Of a stretch of 64,000 nt of DNA, positions 47,517 through 56,376 are shown in pieces. A model generated the notes under the pieces. That model had not been told where the DNA came from. It did not search any database and worked only from the letters and a program-made list of their open reading frames with translations. The position numbers were made by a program, and so were the translations under genes. Source of the DNA: JAGQOZ01 sp041399205 (lineage in GTDB: Bacteria; Planctomycetota; Planctomycetia; Pirellulales; Pirellulaceae); assembly GCA_041399205.1 (NCBI GenBank), contig JAWKTK010000004.1:496001-560000 (forward strand), written 5' to 3'. How positions within the stretch are numbered: the first letter of the stretch is position 1; each line of letters starts with the position of its first letter.

Positions 47517-48311
47517 ATGTCGAGTTCGCATTTCCCCGAATTTTCCGAACGCATCGAAATTCAGCAGCGGGATCGCAACCAGCGAACTCGGGGCGAATGG
47601 GCTAATTATTCGCACCATCGGCAGAAAATATCGGATCTGTTAGCTCGGTTTGCACCAGCGAATCGAATTTTGTGCTTGGGGGCTGGCAACTGCAATGACC
47701 TGGAACTGAAGACGCTTTTATCTGCGTTTGATGAATTGGTTCTGGTAGATATTGACCGGACCGCACTGCAGGAGGGAGTGGAAGCGCAAGCCGCTGCTGG
47801 CGATTCTCGAGTTTTGTTGTTGGGCGGCGTCAATCTGTTGGAACCGGCGGACTTGCCGAAATCGCCGCTTGTGGTTTCGTTGACATGTCTCAGTCAGTTG
47901 ATCGAAGCCGTTTCCCAACTGGCGACGGCCAAATCATTGCCATGGGAAGAAGTGGCCAGTAAATGCTTAGACGCAAGGACGCAGCATGTCGGCCAGTTAA
48001 TTGAATGGACCACACTTGGTGGAAACTTTGTTTTGATTTCCGATTTTGTATCGTCAGACACTTTGCCAGAATTGGCGGCGATGTCCGACGACCAGATTGC
48101 GGGACATGCGTCCGATTGGTTTCGAAGTGGAAATTTTTTTACCGGACTTAATCCATTTGCCATCAAGCGAATGCTGGAAACCGACGAAGCGTTTGTGAAC
48201 AAAGTCGATTCCATTCGAATCACCAAGCCGTGGCGTTGGCAGGTAGGCCAGCGCGCTTACGCCGTTGCCGCGATTGTTGGGCGGCGAACGGACGCTATTC
48301 AAAATTCTTGA
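47517..48311 (+). CDS. SAM-dependent methyltransferase-like protein
   Basis: A 264-residue soluble protein with a class I methyltransferase-like motif I, RILCLGAGNCNDLELKTLL, near residues 45-63, and an acidic end of strand 2 (LVLVDIDRTALQEG). No specific substrate signature is seen. Other class I landmarks are weak, so catalytic activity is not certain. Its last 17 bases overlap the 3' end of the convergent FHA gene. Confidence 0.65.
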   Translation: MSSSHFPEFSERIEIQQRDRNQRTRGEWANYSHHRQKISDLLARFAPANRILCLGAGNCNDLELKTLLSAFDELVLVDIDRTALQEGVEAQAAAGDSRVLLLGGVNLLEPADLPKSPLVVSLTCLSQLIEAVSQLATAKSLPWEEVASKCLDARTQHVGQLIEWTTLGGNFVLISDFVSSDTLPELAAMSDDQIAGHASDWFRSGNFFTGLNPFAIKRMLETDEAFVNKVDSIRITKPWRWQVGQRAYAVAAIVGRRTDAIQNS

Positions 48312-49143
48312 AGAAGTCTTGTAGTTGACTGTCCTGCGAATCAACGTTTTGTCGTTCGGACTTGGGTAGGTCGTCGATCGCCAGATCGGATACGTCTGGT
48401 TTCTTTGGGCTGAGTGACTTGAGGAAATCGCCAACTTCTTGAATGTCGACAAAACTGCCGTCATCATCTTCCGTGTATTTGACCATGGGTAACTCGGCAT
48501 CCGTTTCGTTCGCTTCTGTCGGTGTCGGCTCCAGCGGGTCGGCATCAATGGCTTCTGTTTGGATGGCTTCGACTTCCGAAGACACGGGCTGGTCACCGCT
48601 GATCAGATCTGCGCCGAGTAGTTCTGCTGCCGGCGCGGTTTGATCCGTCGTCGTTGGTTCCAAGGGATCGCTGTCGGTTGGTTTGTCTTTGTTTCTGGTT
48701 GCGGCGAATCGGTCGATTGTCGGTTCCAACGGATCGGCGGCTGATTGGTCATACTCTGTAGCGGCAGCGGAATCGACATCGGTTTCAATCGGACGACGGA
48801 AGTTTGGACGAGTCGATTTCGGCGAAGCGGCATTGTCGGATGGCGTGGGCGATACTACGTCAATGCGAACTTGAAAAGTCACAGGGCCGATCTTAATGCT
48901 GTCGCCGGAAACGAGTTCAGTGGGAGTGCGAATTTTGATCCCATTGATTAACGTGCCGTTGGACGAACCCAGATCTTTGGCAATCAGCTTGCCTCGCGAT
49001 TCATACAGTTCGCAATGTGTGCGACTCACTTCGCCCGAGCGTAGTTTCAATTTCGCTCGATCACTACGACCAATCGTGGTAGGTAGTGCCAGCGAAATCG
49101 TTGATCTCTTGGCACCTTCGATTACAACAAGTTGAGCTTCCAT
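48295..49143 (-). CDS. FHA domain protein with long acidic C-terminus
   Basis: A 282-residue protein. Residues 1-95 are a forkhead-associated domain, which binds phosphothreonine: TTIGRSDRAKLKLRSGEVSRTHCELYE (GRS and SRTH are the binding residues), then LIAKDLGSSNGTLINGIKI (SSNGT). The rest is acidic and repetitive, with several DPLEPT segments, and ends in a helix-rich part (DIQEVGDFLKSL). ATG 49143 is chosen because the domain begins there. It could read the output of Ser/Thr kinases such as the one 1.7 kb away, but that is inference. Confidence 0.88.
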   Translation of the reverse strand: MEAQLVVIEGAKRSTISLALPTTIGRSDRAKLKLRSGEVSRTHCELYESRGKLIAKDLGSSNGTLINGIKIRTPTELVSGDSIKIGPVTFQVRIDVVSPTPSDNAASPKSTRPNFRRPIETDVDSAAATEYDQSAADPLEPTIDRFAATRNKDKPTDSDPLEPTTTDQTAPAAELLGADLISGDQPVSSEVEAIQTEAIDADPLEPTPTEANETDAELPMVKYTEDDDGSFVDIQEVGDFLKSLSPKKPDVSDLAIDDLPKSERQNVDSQDSQLQDFFKNFE

Positions 49144-49260
49144 CGGGTGTCTCCATCGAATCGACTTTTTGCGAATCATTGCCAATTCGCCATCGTGCCC
49201 GCCGCACTGTGCGTGCGACTGCGTCCAGAAGACCTCATTCTAGACTCCGATTGGATCGAT

Positions 49261-50556
49261 TCAAGAAGTGGCAGCAAATTGTACTTGCGGTAGACCGTCC
49301 GCGGTTGACGCCGCGGCTCGCTTGCTAAGGATGTGATCGTAAACTGCCGCCACACCCTGTGCCATGGACCGATCCGAAAAGTATGCTCGCTGCCGCCGGA
49401 CCGCGTTTTCTCGAAGCGTTTGCCAGTTCGCTTGTCCCGTGACGATTTGGCGAATCGCATCGGCCAGAGAACTCGGATCGTTTGGTTCGGCAATCAGCCC
49501 GTCCACTTCGTGCCGACTCGCCTCGGGAACGCCTTCTACTTTGGTGCCAATCACCGGGACGCCGGCCGCCATGGCTTCCAAGACAACCATCGGTAGACCT
49601 TCGCCGAACAGGCTCGGCAAGACAAACAAATCCATCGCTTGCAGTTGAGCGTTGACGTCTGTTTGAAAGCCAACCCAGTCAATTCGGTCTTCCAAGTTCA
49701 AGTCTCGAGTCAACTGCAGGAGCGACTGAGAATATCCTTCGGTTTCAAAGCTTCCGACGGCGCGGAGTCGCACATCCAAGCCATCGGCGACCAATTTGGA
49801 AATGGCGCGTAGGAGAACTTCGGTTCCTTTCCGAGGTCGAAACAGCGCGATCGTACCTAGCGTCCAAGTGCCGCTCGGTGTGGGCCGGTCCGCAACGTCA
49901 CTGCAAATGGGCACGCCATTGGGAATAACCTGCACTAGTTTCTGGCGATACCCGTCGGCAATGGTGCTGGTGCGTAGACTTTCAGAAACTGTAATGATCT
50001 TCGCGACGCTGACCAGGCTTAACTTTTCAATCCAAGCGTTTAAGCGGTTCTGCCAAACTCGCGTCGAATCATGGGCGGCGGGACTATGAACGTGGTACAC
50101 CAATGGAATGTTGGTGTTGACGGAAACCAGTTTGGCAATCATGGCAGAACGAGGTGTATGGGCGTGGATCAATTCGTAGCCTTCGGTTCGCACAATGGTC
50201 GATAGCGAACCGATGGAGCGCAGATCGGTTCGGCTGCGCATCGACGCGTCATAGAGCGGCGCGGATTGAAATTTTCGCATTTTGCCGAATGAACCTAGCT
50301 TCAAGCATCCGAATCCAACCTGATAGCCAAATTCCGGTAGACACGCTGCCAGCAAATCCTGAACTCGTTCGGCCCCCGAATAGTGTTCGCCGTTGATTAA
50401 ATGCAACACCTTGCGACAATCCGGACTTGGCGATGCAACATTGACGTTGGAATTGGACAACGTCTGTTCGCTAGTTTCCGCCATCGCTGGCGGAACGGCA
50501 ACTGGAAAAGCGTTATGATCCAGATGATCAGATGAACTCGTTTCTGCGTTAGTCAT
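49261..50556 (-). CDS. GT4 family glycosyltransferase
   Basis: A 431-residue GT-B enzyme. The first 45 residues are low complexity and not part of the fold. KVLHLINGEHYSGAERVQDLL starts the N-terminal Rossmann domain, and LIHAHTPRSAMIAKLV follows. The C-terminal domain has VIPNGVPI, LGTIALFRPRKGTEVLLRA, the FVLPSLFGEGLPMVVLEAMAAGVPVIGTKVEGVPE block with the E-x7-E motif, and a final DRSMAQGVAAVYDHILS helix. It likely adds a sugar to a surface glycan. There is no polymer cluster next to it. Confidence 0.92.
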   Translation of the reverse strand: MTNAETSSSDHLDHNAFPVAVPPAMAETSEQTLSNSNVNVASPSPDCRKVLHLINGEHYSGAERVQDLLAACLPEFGYQVGFGCLKLGSFGKMRKFQSAPLYDASMRSRTDLRSIGSLSTIVRTEGYELIHAHTPRSAMIAKLVSVNTNIPLVYHVHSPAAHDSTRVWQNRLNAWIEKLSLVSVAKIITVSESLRTSTIADGYRQKLVQVIPNGVPICSDVADRPTPSGTWTLGTIALFRPRKGTEVLLRAISKLVADGLDVRLRAVGSFETEGYSQSLLQLTRDLNLEDRIDWVGFQTDVNAQLQAMDLFVLPSLFGEGLPMVVLEAMAAGVPVIGTKVEGVPEASRHEVDGLIAEPNDPSSLADAIRQIVTGQANWQTLRENAVRRQRAYFSDRSMAQGVAAVYDHILSKRAAASTADGLPQVQFAATS

Positions 50557-50846
50557 CGGCCACTCGGTGAAAAGGAGGTCTTACCTTTTTAAGAGTAGCT
50601 CACAGACCACAGGGGCGTCGGAAATAGCAGTGCGTTGCCCCGGCCGATTCAGCAGCGCGTCTCGCACTGCGGTCAAGCGGAAAGTAATCCGGGGGCCTAT
50701 TTTGAACACGCTTTTTTGTCACAAATCCTACTTGCGAACGGAACGGAATAGAGAACAATGAATTCGTGTCGGTTTAGGAAACTCGATATCTAACAATAGT
50801 GCTTTGTGCTGCGTGCTATCAGTTTGGCTGACACTTTTAGCGGCGA

Positions 50847-53405
50847 ATGGTATTCATGGAATCCGATCAATGCTGCGATCAGCTTTATTGGTTAGCTGAC
50901 GCCTTTGTGACGCTAATTCGTGCCGGTGAACGTAATCAAACGGAACGCTTTGCGGCACAACATCCAGAATTGGCAAACGAAATTCGGGATCTCTTTCCGA
51001 TGCTGGAATCCCTTGAGCTTGCCGCGCTTGGTGTGTTCGATGACGAATCGCACCGGACAATTCGTCCCCAGCGATTAGGCGAATTCTCTGTACTGCGAGA
51101 AATTGGTCGCGGAGGAATGGGCGTTGTATATGAAGCCATCCACGAACCATTGTCTCGTCGAGTTGCGTTGAAAGTAATTCCCAAGAATAGCCTTGCTTCG
51201 GTACAAGTCGACCGATTTCGGCGCGAGGCAACGGCAACCGCAAGTCTGCACCACACTTGTATTGTCCCGGTGTTCGCGTTTGGCGAAACGGACGAATGGT
51301 GCTATTTTGCGATGCAGCTGATCGCCGGGCAATCGTTAGCGGAATTGATGCTGCATTGGCAGTGCCAAGATGATTGTCAGAACCCAGCAAGTACCGAATC
51401 GCAGGGACGTTGCGGCTTGCGAAATTCGGTTGAATCTAGCCGCCAACGTCAGATCGCCTCGATAGGGATTCAAGTTGCGAATGCAGTGGCTCATGCCCAT
51501 CGACATGGTATCCTGCATCGCGATCTTAAGCCATCGAATATCCTGGTTGACGCTCGAGCCAATGCGTGGGTAACTGACTTTGGTTTGGCACAGTTGATCG
51601 GCGCAGACCAGCTAACCGGATCCAACGATCTTGTTGGAACACTGCGGTACATGGCGCCAGAACGGTTCTGTGGTGTATCGGATGAAAGATGCGACGTCTT
51701 TGGTGTTGGTGTCACGCTATATGAACTTCTTTCGCTGCAACCGGCCCATACCATTCGTGATCGACCCGCACTGGTTCGTGCAATCATGGACGCGCCCTTG
51801 AGGCCATTGCGGGAGAGAATCGGGAACGTGTCGCGAGATCTCGAGACGGTTGTCATGAAGGCGGTAGCGCATGACCCGAAGTTGCGCTACCAATCGGCCG
51901 ACGCGTTGGCCGAAGACCTGCGAAGATTTCTGGTTGACGAGCCGATCCTGGCCCGAAAGCATTCCGGTTGGGAAAATGCTTGGCGTTGGGCACGAAGAAA
52001 GCCGGGAATGGCACTACTGGCCTGCGTTGCGGTGGTTTCGCTATGGATCGCCGTTTCGGTATTGTTGGTAAGTAACCACCGAGTGCGTAGGGAACGAGAC
52101 GCAAAGATCGCTGCGCTGGCATCCTCGCTGCGGAATGAAGAACAGGCAACACTGTTTGCAGCGGATGCTCGTGAAAACTATCGATTGGCAAAGAACGCGG
52201 TGGAAGAGACACTGGAGGAAATTCGAAACAGCAGTGAACTCAATTCTATTGGTGCGTTGCAGCCGCTGCGCAAACAACTCCTGGCAAAGGTGATCCCGTT
52301 TTACGATGCATTGGCGAAACGCCGTGGAAACGACGTGAGCATGGAGGTCGAACGTGGGCTGGCCTACATGAAACTGTCGATGCTGTGCAGTGAAATTGGC
52401 GAATCCGGCCCAGCGTTGCGACGTTCCGAAGAGGCCCAAGCAATATTCGAAGGACTGGTGGAGTCGGAACCCGATAACAGCGTCTATCAGCTGATCCTAA
52501 TGGATTGCTATAAGAATCTGGGAAAAACGTTGGCCAGCGTTGGGCGTCCTGAAGAGGCTCTGAAGGCAACCTGTCAGGCAATTCACTTGCTGCAGCGTCT
52601 TGAGTCTTCGTTTGCCGACAGTCGTGACTATCGTCAAGAATCAGGTCGTTTGCAGTACAATCGCGCTTGGCTGCTGCTAAGTCTCGGACGAACGGACGAC
52701 GCAAAAATCGCGTTTCAACAGATGATGGAAACGCTTGAGCGTCAGCTTCGCGACCAGTCGTTATCCGAAAACTCGTTTGAATACTCGTTGTTGGCCAACG
52801 TCTATACGCAACTTGGTCGTGCCCAATCGGATTCCGGCGATACGAATTCGGCAATGAAACTGTTTGAGAATGCGGTGAACGTGCATGAAGCATTGGTTGC
52901 GTTGTACCCGAACCAGCCGGAACGAGAATTCGAACTGGCGGCAACCCACAACAACATAGGACTTGTTGCGTCTGCGCAAGACCAATTTGGCACAGCGAGC
53001 CTGCATTTGACGCAGGCCGAAAGCACACTTCGATCCTTGATACAGCGTTTTCCCGAAATGAGTGAATACCGTCAGAACTTGGCTGCCACACAGTTGAATC
53101 TGGCAGAACTTTACGGAGCACATCGACAATGGCATCTCGCATTGCCGCTGATTCACGCTGCAATCGCGAACGCGCAGCACCTTGTGGAAGACTCGCCAGA
53201 AAATCCAGGGTCTCTGCTGATTCAAGCAGCGGCCTATCGAATTCTTGCGAGGACATATTACCAAACCGGACAATTTGAATACGCCGAAATGGCTCGTGGA
53301 TCGGCGGAATATGGTCTCGCTGAGCTTTCTGCCCGCTTCCCCGACCTGCCGGAGCTTCTGCATGAACAAAGTTTGATGAGTAAGGAGCAATTTCATTTTG
53401 AATAG
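50847..53405 (+). CDS. Ser/Thr protein kinase with transmembrane helix and TPR repeats
   Basis: An 852-residue membrane kinase. Residues 10-65 carry a conserved N-terminal segment (ERFAAQHPELANEIRDLFPML). The kinase domain (about 75-370) has GRGGMGVVYEA, VALKVI, HRDLKPSN (H224, R225, D226), DFGLAQL and GTLRYMAPE. A membrane helix at about 385-407 separates it from a large outer part (about 410-850) made of TPR-like repeats (SAMKLFENAVNVHEALVALYP, then SEYRQNLAATQLNLAELY). This is a planctomycete-type kinase. The ECF sigma factor gene converges on it; such pairs are known as ECF-STK units, in which the kinase may control the sigma factor. Confidence 0.93.
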   Translation: MVFMESDQCCDQLYWLADAFVTLIRAGERNQTERFAAQHPELANEIRDLFPMLESLELAALGVFDDESHRTIRPQRLGEFSVLREIGRGGMGVVYEAIHEPLSRRVALKVIPKNSLASVQVDRFRREATATASLHHTCIVPVFAFGETDEWCYFAMQLIAGQSLAELMLHWQCQDDCQNPASTESQGRCGLRNSVESSRQRQIASIGIQVANAVAHAHRHGILHRDLKPSNILVDARANAWVTDFGLAQLIGADQLTGSNDLVGTLRYMAPERFCGVSDERCDVFGVGVTLYELLSLQPAHTIRDRPALVRAIMDAPLRPLRERIGNVSRDLETVVMKAVAHDPKLRYQSADALAEDLRRFLVDEPILARKHSGWENAWRWARRKPGMALLACVAVVSLWIAVSVLLVSNHRVRRERDAKIAALASSLRNEEQATLFAADARENYRLAKNAVEETLEEIRNSSELNSIGALQPLRKQLLAKVIPFYDALAKRRGNDVSMEVERGLAYMKLSMLCSEIGESGPALRRSEEAQAIFEGLVESEPDNSVYQLILMDCYKNLGKTLASVGRPEEALKATCQAIHLLQRLESSFADSRDYRQESGRLQYNRAWLLLSLGRTDDAKIAFQQMMETLERQLRDQSLSENSFEYSLLANVYTQLGRAQSDSGDTNSAMKLFENAVNVHEALVALYPNQPEREFELAATHNNIGLVASAQDQFGTASLHLTQAESTLRSLIQRFPEMSEYRQNLAATQLNLAELYGAHRQWHLALPLIHAAIANAQHLVEDSPENPGSLLIQAAAYRILARTYYQTGQFEYAEMARGSAEYGLAELSARFPDLPELLHEQSLMSKEQFHFE

Positions 53406-53603
53406 CGTTGGCAGGTAGTATCAAACTTAAAGTGGTTTGCTTTCGCTGGAGCTTGCTAAGCCGTTGTAGTCTGCGCTAGGGCTGTTCACAGGCCGGACTG
53501 CCATTCGTCACTTATAAAAGGTGCGTGTGTCGGTTCATGTCCACGCTCCGTGCGACGGGAATGCCGTCGTTCGATATTTGAGTGCAACAGTAGATGTAGA
53601 ATC

Positions 53604-54251
53604 TTAAATCCGAAACAGTGATGAGTTGCCAGAAAGCTCAGACAAGATCTGCCTCAGTCGGCGAACAGCACGAACGTAACGCATTGCCGCAGCTTTTTCC
53701 TGGATTTCAAGCGCTAAGGCAGTTTCACGCGGAGACATTTGTTCGAAGTGCCTTAACAGTAAAACTTCTCTGTCAATCGGATCCATTGATTCCAATGCCA
53801 TTCGGACACGTTCGCGAACTTCGTCTAATGCGAACACGCTGCTGGGTGACGGTTCGTTGGCCACTAGCGAGTTGACGATTAGGGCACTTGTCGAATCGGC
53901 GAAGCCAGCCGTCCAATAAGTGACGTCTCGTTGCGCATCTCGCATTTTTGTCCCCAAGTGAAAGCGATGCAATTCCAGAATCTTGTTTCGCGCGACACCG
54001 CTTAGCCAGACATAGAAAGGCAAATGTGCCGACTTGGTCCGATAACTGGCCAGATGGCTCCATGCCTCTAGGTAGATTTCCTGCAAGACATCGGATTCAT
54101 CCAGTCTGCCCTTGAGTCGCCGATCAAGGCGGAACGTCACTAGCTTTCGTAGTCGTTCGGAAAACAGAACGATAAGTGAATCCCAGCAAGTACTTTCTCC
54201 TGCCAACGCTCGGTTCACCAGATCGTCGGCTTCAGGATTGTGAGGATCCAT
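53604..54251 (-). CDS. ECF RNA polymerase sigma factor
   Basis: A 215-residue sigma-70 family factor of the extracytoplasmic-function type. Region 2 is at about residues 15-90 (RLKGRLDESDVLQEIYLEAWSHLASYR; then FYVWLSGVARNKILELHR). Region 4 is at about 150-205 (MDPIDREVLLLRHFEQMSPRETALALEIQEKAAAMRYVRAVRRLRQIL), with the helix-turn-helix. The ATG at 54251 is chosen because upstream residues look non-family; the longer frame starts at 54356. It converges on a Ser/Thr kinase gene, as in planctomycete ECF-STK groups. Confidence 0.93.
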   Translation of the reverse strand: MDPHNPEADDLVNRALAGESTCWDSLIVLFSERLRKLVTFRLDRRLKGRLDESDVLQEIYLEAWSHLASYRTKSAHLPFYVWLSGVARNKILELHRFHLGTKMRDAQRDVTYWTAGFADSTSALIVNSLVANEPSPSSVFALDEVRERVRMALESMDPIDREVLLLRHFEQMSPRETALALEIQEKAAAMRYVRAVRRLRQILSELSGNSSLFRI

Positions 54252-54468
54252 AAAGACTTTACGCTTGAAACTTTTGCGTGTTACTAATTCCGCACGTTGC
54301 GCAATTACTAAATACGGCGACCATGATTGTATCAGGTTTGCCAGAGCGAGGTTCAATCCCCGTCGCTTGATGATTCATGATTTTTCGTAACGCCGTCTGG
54401 GGAGTGCATCGCAAGGGTTGGATGAACCGAAATGGCGTTTGATGCCCAATTCTAGAGGAACCAAGAAC

Positions 54469-55218
54469 ATGTTTGCCGTTAGACACAATGTACCGAGATA
54501 CTGTGCCGGGATGACGTTTTTTGTCGTGTTGCTATTCGTCCACAAGGTTCATAGCGAGATCACGGTGCAAAAAGTTGGCGACCCCATCTTCGACGTTGTT
54601 GATACCCACTTGTTCTCGGCGCCAACGGATGTTTTTCCTGCGTTGTTTCCGGACCACTTTCCACGAGCTCCACACGTCGATTTTGCAACCGAGTTTACTC
54701 GCGGACTCGAGCAAAACGGAATCGCGGACCAGAACTTATTTCAAATCGCGGATTTCACTGCCCCCAGCGCAGTCCATCTTGGGTACGTGATCGTTCCAGG
54801 AGTTGATGCACCGCAAGGCGTTACGCAGGACGGCGACTCGTTTGGAATTATTCCGAATGCCATCCTCCCTATTTCGATTTCTGGTGATGTTTTTCGTAAT
54901 GGGGTATTGTTCGAACAAAACGCTTTTGGGTTGAACCTGCCTCCGATTGATGGATTAGACGGACGCAGCCATTTTGTTGTGGAAAACTGGGAGAACAGTG
55001 ACTTTGCACCTCCCGGGTTGCCAACTTTGGCTGGTGACTACCAATACGTGCTGAAAATTCGCGACACAGCCAACGCAGGTGTTGACATGGTAGGCACGTT
55101 TTCGGTAGTTCCAGAACCGTCCAATATGAGCCTCATGGTTCCGATACTGTGCATTCTTGGTCTGTTTCGACGCACCTTATTCGCATCGGTTGATGCAATC
55201 ATCCGACGTACGCATTGA
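54469..55218 (+). CDS. PEP-CTERM sorted exported protein
   Basis: A 249-residue secreted protein. A signal peptide (TFFVVLLFVHKVHSE) precedes a beta-rich domain of about 190 residues. The C-terminus has VVPEPSNMSLMVPILCILGLFRRT, a PEP-CTERM-like signal recognised by an exosortase system, with a few more residues beyond. ATG 54469 is chosen, following GAGG ten bases upstream; ATG 54418 and 54442 are in frame too. No catalytic domain is recognised. Confidence 0.78.
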   Translation: MFAVRHNVPRYCAGMTFFVVLLFVHKVHSEITVQKVGDPIFDVVDTHLFSAPTDVFPALFPDHFPRAPHVDFATEFTRGLEQNGIADQNLFQIADFTAPSAVHLGYVIVPGVDAPQGVTQDGDSFGIIPNAILPISISGDVFRNGVLFEQNAFGLNLPPIDGLDGRSHFVVENWENSDFAPPGLPTLAGDYQYVLKIRDTANAGVDMVGTFSVVPEPSNMSLMVPILCILGLFRRTLFASVDAIIRRTH

Positions 55219-55256
55219 CTAGCCGAATATCTCCATCGATTCACCTAGAAAAGCAA

Positions 55257-55286
55257 AAAGCCGCATTCGCATTCGAACGCGGCTTT
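55257..55286. terminator. Bidirectional terminator between two PEP-CTERM genes
   Basis: An 8-bp outer stem AAAGCCGC / GCGGCTTT closes over an inner TTCG/CGAA stem with one mismatch. It lies between the convergent stops of 55218 and 55312, with A and T tracts on both sides, so it can serve both strands. Confidence 0.8.
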
Positions 55287-55311
55287 GGCTTTTCCAGAGG
55301 TTCTACGGCAA

Positions 55312-56049
55312 TTATTTTCGGCGACGAAGGACGAACACGCCGAGCAACCCTGCGAAAACGAGCAGCGAACCGGTCGGTTCGGGAACTTGCGTCAACGTGA
55401 GGTCATTGATGTAGGCGAAATCCGCCAAGCCTGTATCGTTGACAGAAATGGACAACGAGACGGGCGAACCATCGGTGGTGAAATCGGTCGAGAATTGCGA
55501 GTAAGCCGTGTTACCACCGTTGCCGGCGCTGTGAGCAAAGTCGGCAACGACGATCGGGTCACCAGATGCTTGGAAGGTCAACACGGCAGGTGCCAACTGA
55601 TTACCATTCGTCACTCCGCTGCCGCCGTCGTGATGTGTCGAGAGCCAAGAATATTGACCGGCAGCCAAACCGGAAACGGTGACTTGCAGTGTGACGTCTT
55701 GGCCGCCGTTTCGCGAATCGGCACCAATCCAATCATTCACCGATTCAGTCGCGGCTCCATTACGCGTTACCGAGCGAAAATCAGTCGCACCGTCCGGCAA
55801 ATTGAGCGCGTTCAACGTGATAGTAAAGTCGGAACCAATGTCGGATCCACCCGCGGCTTGCTGATCTGCCACGGTGAATAGCACGCCTGCCGCGTCAGGC
55901 AGGACTTGATTGGTGTTTTCAAACGCCATTGTCCCTGGAGCTGTTGTGCCGCCAGTCGGTTGGAAATCGACCGAGGCCGAACCAGCGAGTACGGGTGCTG
56001 CCCAAATAAGAGCTGCCGAGATTCCAGCAGCGATGAATGAATGTTTCAC
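55312..56049 (-). CDS. PEP-CTERM sorted exported protein
   Basis: A 245-residue exported beta-rich protein. The signal peptide is KHSFIAAGISAALIWAAPVLAG. The C-terminal TQVPEPTGSLLVFAGLLGVFVLRRRK is a canonical PEP-CTERM sorting tag. GTG 56049 is preferred as start because GGAGAG lies six bases upstream and it opens directly with the signal; the frame extends to 56139 with ATGs at 56073 and 56085. The middle has no catalytic motif, but matches the carbohydrate-binding-like beta domains usual in this class. Confidence 0.82.
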   Translation of the reverse strand: MKHSFIAAGISAALIWAAPVLAGSASVDFQPTGGTTAPGTMAFENTNQVLPDAAGVLFTVADQQAAGGSDIGSDFTITLNALNLPDGATDFRSVTRNGAATESVNDWIGADSRNGGQDVTLQVTVSGLAAGQYSWLSTHHDGGSGVTNGNQLAPAVLTFQASGDPIVVADFAHSAGNGGNTAYSQFSTDFTTDGSPVSLSISVNDTGLADFAYINDLTLTQVPEPTGSLLVFAGLLGVFVLRRRK

Positions 56050-56197
56050 GAGTCTCTCCAGTAAGTAAGTCATAGAATCGTTCATGGTCAACATATCGAG
56101 CGGTTTGAGCGTAACCGCTGGACGGCGCCGAGCAAGCATCGAAAGCTCAGTTGCAAGCCAAATAGAACTGTTGATCGCTTGCCGCTGTCAATAAACT

Positions 56198-56376
56198 TTA
56201 ACGTTTGGTGCACCACCTGACGTGGCGATCAACATCGGTATCGCTATCGTTGTTCAAATCTTCGGCGATGATGCTGCGAGTCTCGTCCTCGCCAGATCGC
56301 CCCAGCAGCGCCTGGACGGTGACTTTTTCACTGCAGATTTTGCAGACGCATTTGCAAATTCAAGTAGGCGATCCTG
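56198..56376 (-). pseudogene. Possible C-terminal extension of the Nramp-related gene
   Basis: Directly after the TAG at 56377-56379 the same frame continues QDRLLEFANASAKSAVKK. Adding one A to the A run opposite 56324-56328 then gives VTVQALLGRSGEDETR and an acidic stretch with a TAA at 56198-56200. The total would be about 60 more residues. Composition looks coding (amphipathic, then Asp-rich). Either the TAG is a sequence error or the tail has been lost by a point mutation. Confidence 0.45.
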
